A program made the position numbers and the translations under genes. Source: Dermatophagoides farinae (taxonomy: Eukaryota > Arthropoda > Arachnida > Sarcoptiformes > Pyroglyphidae). Taken from it: DNA of 64,000 nucleotides. The notes below the pieces were generated by a model. It was not told the DNA's origin, did no database searches, and saw nothing but the letters and a program-made list of their open reading frames with translations. The stretch is taken from assembly GCF_024713945.1 (NCBI RefSeq), contig NC_134678.1, forward strand, positions 4,836,001-4,900,000, read 5' to 3'. Positions 61,820 to 64,000 of this stretch are shown here, one piece after another (within the stretch, counting starts at the first letter, position 1; every line of letters begins with the position of its first letter).

Positions 61820-64000
61820 ATGGCTCATTTTAGCTTGAATCATTTGAGCAGTTTGATTTGCTGCCATCCAAGGTATGAAAAATGGGGACATTTTACACAT
61901 CAGTAGAGGACATAGTGAATTGCATTTTTTAAAATAATTCTCTTTTTAATATTTGAATCGATTTATTAATGATGAATCTATCACTATTCTATAGTCGTTT
62001 TGAATCAAGTGACTATTTTTGCTCAAATTTGCTCAACAAATTCATCAATAATCACGATAATAATCGTGAAAACGATCCGAATGAAACAACGTTGCAACGG
62101 CAATTCGCTCAAAATCGACAAGATCTAATACTGAATCATGCATCTGCAAGACCTGTGAATTCGGCGCCTTATTATTATGGAGATATAGCTTATCGCCAAC
62201 CTTTCACTCGATATACGAATCATTCGGATATTTCAAACATCAATCTTTTGAATTCTAACGGTGATTGGAATCGAGCATCGATCAAGTATTCCATAATGGA
62301 TGGTCTACGTGTGGGGATCAAAAATCAGGTTCGACAAAGTAATCAATATTTACGATCACCAAACGTAAATCGTTCGGATGAATTTAATGTGTCACTTCGT
62401 GGTTGGCTTTATCGGCTCGAAGGAGCCGCAATCAAACAATGGAAACGAAGATGGTGTGTCCTAGCCGATTATTGTCTCTTCTATTATAAAGGTAAATCGG
62501 ATTTGCCTTGGAACAAAATTTTTTCACTAATTCAATTTACATTTTCAATAGATATGGCAGAGGAAAAGATGCTTGGTTCACTTCTATTGCCAAGCTATAA
62601 AATTAGTCCATGTTTTAGCAGTGATGGCATATCAAGGAAATTCGCATTCAAAGCTGAACATAACAATATGAAAACCTATTACTTTTCGGCCGATTCAAAA
62701 GAAATTCAACAACAATGGATGAATGCCCTTTCAATGGCTTCAATTATGCAGTTAAGCGCTATCTTTTCTGCCCAAACTAACAATGTACAACATCAACAAA
62801 ATAACAATAATCTGACAAACCATGATCCTAGTAATAATCAGATCAATACAAATGATCCTCACGATCATAATAATAATGATGAACGAAAAGAATCGATATC
62901 GGATCGTCGATTAGGCCCATTATCTACATCATCCGTTCAAGATGATGAATCCGGTTTTATTGCCTATCATCAAACGAAACGTCTCGAAGATTCGAATGTT
63001 GTTCAACAATTACAACAACAACCAATTTATCCTATCAATAATTATGATGGGCAAAATTTTCTTCCAACTGCTGCAATGTATCAACAAATGGCATATAATG
63101 GATCCATGAGATTGCCAATCTATTATCCCAATCATCCGCATCATCACCATATTCATTCACAATTGAACAATGGAGAATACATAAATGCACCACCGAAACC
63201 TCAACGGCATTATTATGATTTGATGTTGCCATATGATCTACAAGATCATCACCACCATCATCAACATCAAACATATAAAATATATCACGGCCAAATGGAT
63301 CCAAATTTCATTAACCAAAATTATTTCATTATTGCTAATGAACAGAATTTCATGCCATATCATACTGACATTTCGTCCGATTTTAATTATGTTCCACAGC
63401 AACAACAATCGCATGCCAATCAATTTGATCATGATTGTTTTAATCAGAATGTTGAACATTCACATCAGCAACGATTACAACTTGAACAACTACAACGTTT
63501 ACCTCCCAGACCACATTCAGCCGATTTCCTTGAGCGTAATCAAGATTATGAATTGGATGATGAAGAATGTGAAACATTGTTTGCATCCAACAATAATAAT
63601 AAATCCGGTGATTCATTTAATAATGATATTGTGAATCAAGATTCCCGAATAATGCCTATAAGGCCTAAATCAAGTATCGAAAAATATGATAACTACCATC
63701 ACAATGGTAAAGGGTCGTATGTTTCATATAATGAAAATTATCAATCTAAATTTGATCCATATATGGCCAAAAATTTTTATCAAACCTCCCATAATGATAA
63801 TGCTGATAATTCAATCATTCCGGTTTCATTGAAAAAAACTAATATCGTTGATAAATTAAATAATGCACATATTGTTACTGATACGACGACCATACCAAAT
63901 CGTCCACCATTACCACAAGAATATGTTTTCCGTTTTCAACAACAAAATACTGAACATACTCAAAATATCGACGATTTAGTTGGCTTGCCAAAAACCCAAT
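61820..64000 (+). CDS. PLEKHA4-7 / kramer-like PH-domain protein, 5' part (runs off right edge)
   Basis: Exons: 61820-61872, 61995-62491 and 62552 to beyond 64000. The PH domain (about residues 165-275) reads VSLRGWLYRLEGAAIKQWKR, then RWCVLADYCLFYYKDMAEEK, LGSLLLPSYKISP and MKTYYFSADSKEIQQQWMNA. This is the PEPP pattern of PLEKHA4/5/6/7 (WKRRWFVLADYCLFYYKD), which binds phosphoinositides through the basic K..WKRRW motif. The PH domain itself is split by a 60-base intron after YYK. Upstream there is no WW domain, unlike PLEKHA5 and 7, so it resembles PLEKHA4/6 and Drosophila kramer. Downstream is a long His/Asn/Gln-rich region with RPHSADFL and RPKSSIEK elements typical of the family. In flies kramer regulates Wnt/planar polarity signalling. 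The first exon assignment (MAHFSLNHLSS) is tentative. Confidence 0.88.

Overview
The window looks like nuclear DNA of an arthropod with a compact, AT-rich genome, most likely an acariform (dust-mite-like) mite. The reasons are the tiny introns (mostly 49-95 bases, GT-AG), short gene spacing, long CAA/CAT codon runs giving poly-Gln and poly-His, many CA/TG and ATC microsatellites, and protein matches to arthropod families such as Pox neuro, Rbfox, Lnk/SH2B and the PLEKHA4-7 family. The mite assignment is an inference. No bacterial operons, CRISPR arrays, tRNA or rRNA genes, retroelement or virus-derived genes were recognised.

Layout. The left end (1-8.4 kb) has the tail of an unknown gene, the complete splicing factor gene SF3B1, and a convergent SLC17-type transporter. 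From 8.4 to 27.6 kb the DNA is almost empty: AT-rich, microsatellite-rich sequence with one small pogo-like MITE and one isolated Gln/His-rich coding exon that may be a 5' exon of the next gene. At 27.6-31.4 kb lies an Rbfox RNA-binding protein gene with an unusually short C terminus, then a small two-exon gene whose intron appears to contain an intronless ENPP phosphodiesterase on the other strand.

From 32 to 38 kb come a small acidic protein, RWDD2, a TBC1D10-type Rab GAP and a membrane-anchored serine protease homologue that lacks two of its three catalytic residues. After a 2.9 kb gap, 40.5-46.4 kb holds a large zinc-finger/ELM2/SANT corepressor of the TRERF1/ZNF541/MIDEAS type.

The right part is gene-dense: Lnk/SH2B, NF-YA, COMMD4, a CUB-like/LDLa membrane protein with two apparent reading-frame breaks, proteasome alpha4 (PSMA7), and a head-to-head pair of mitochondrial genes, MMAB and SIRT4. 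Pox neuro (55.5-57.1 kb) has a strongly altered second half of its paired domain. About 4.7 kb of mostly non-coding DNA separates it from the 5' half of a PLEKHA4-7/kramer-like PH protein that runs off the right edge.

The genes do not form one pathway. Housekeeping genes (splicing, proteasome, COMMD trafficking, mitochondrial cobalamin and NAD enzymes) are packed closely. Developmental regulators (Rbfox, Poxn, the ELM2-SANT protein) sit next to the large non-coding stretches. All exon boundaries were placed by hand from reading frame, GT-AG sites and family knowledge, so single boundaries may be wrong.
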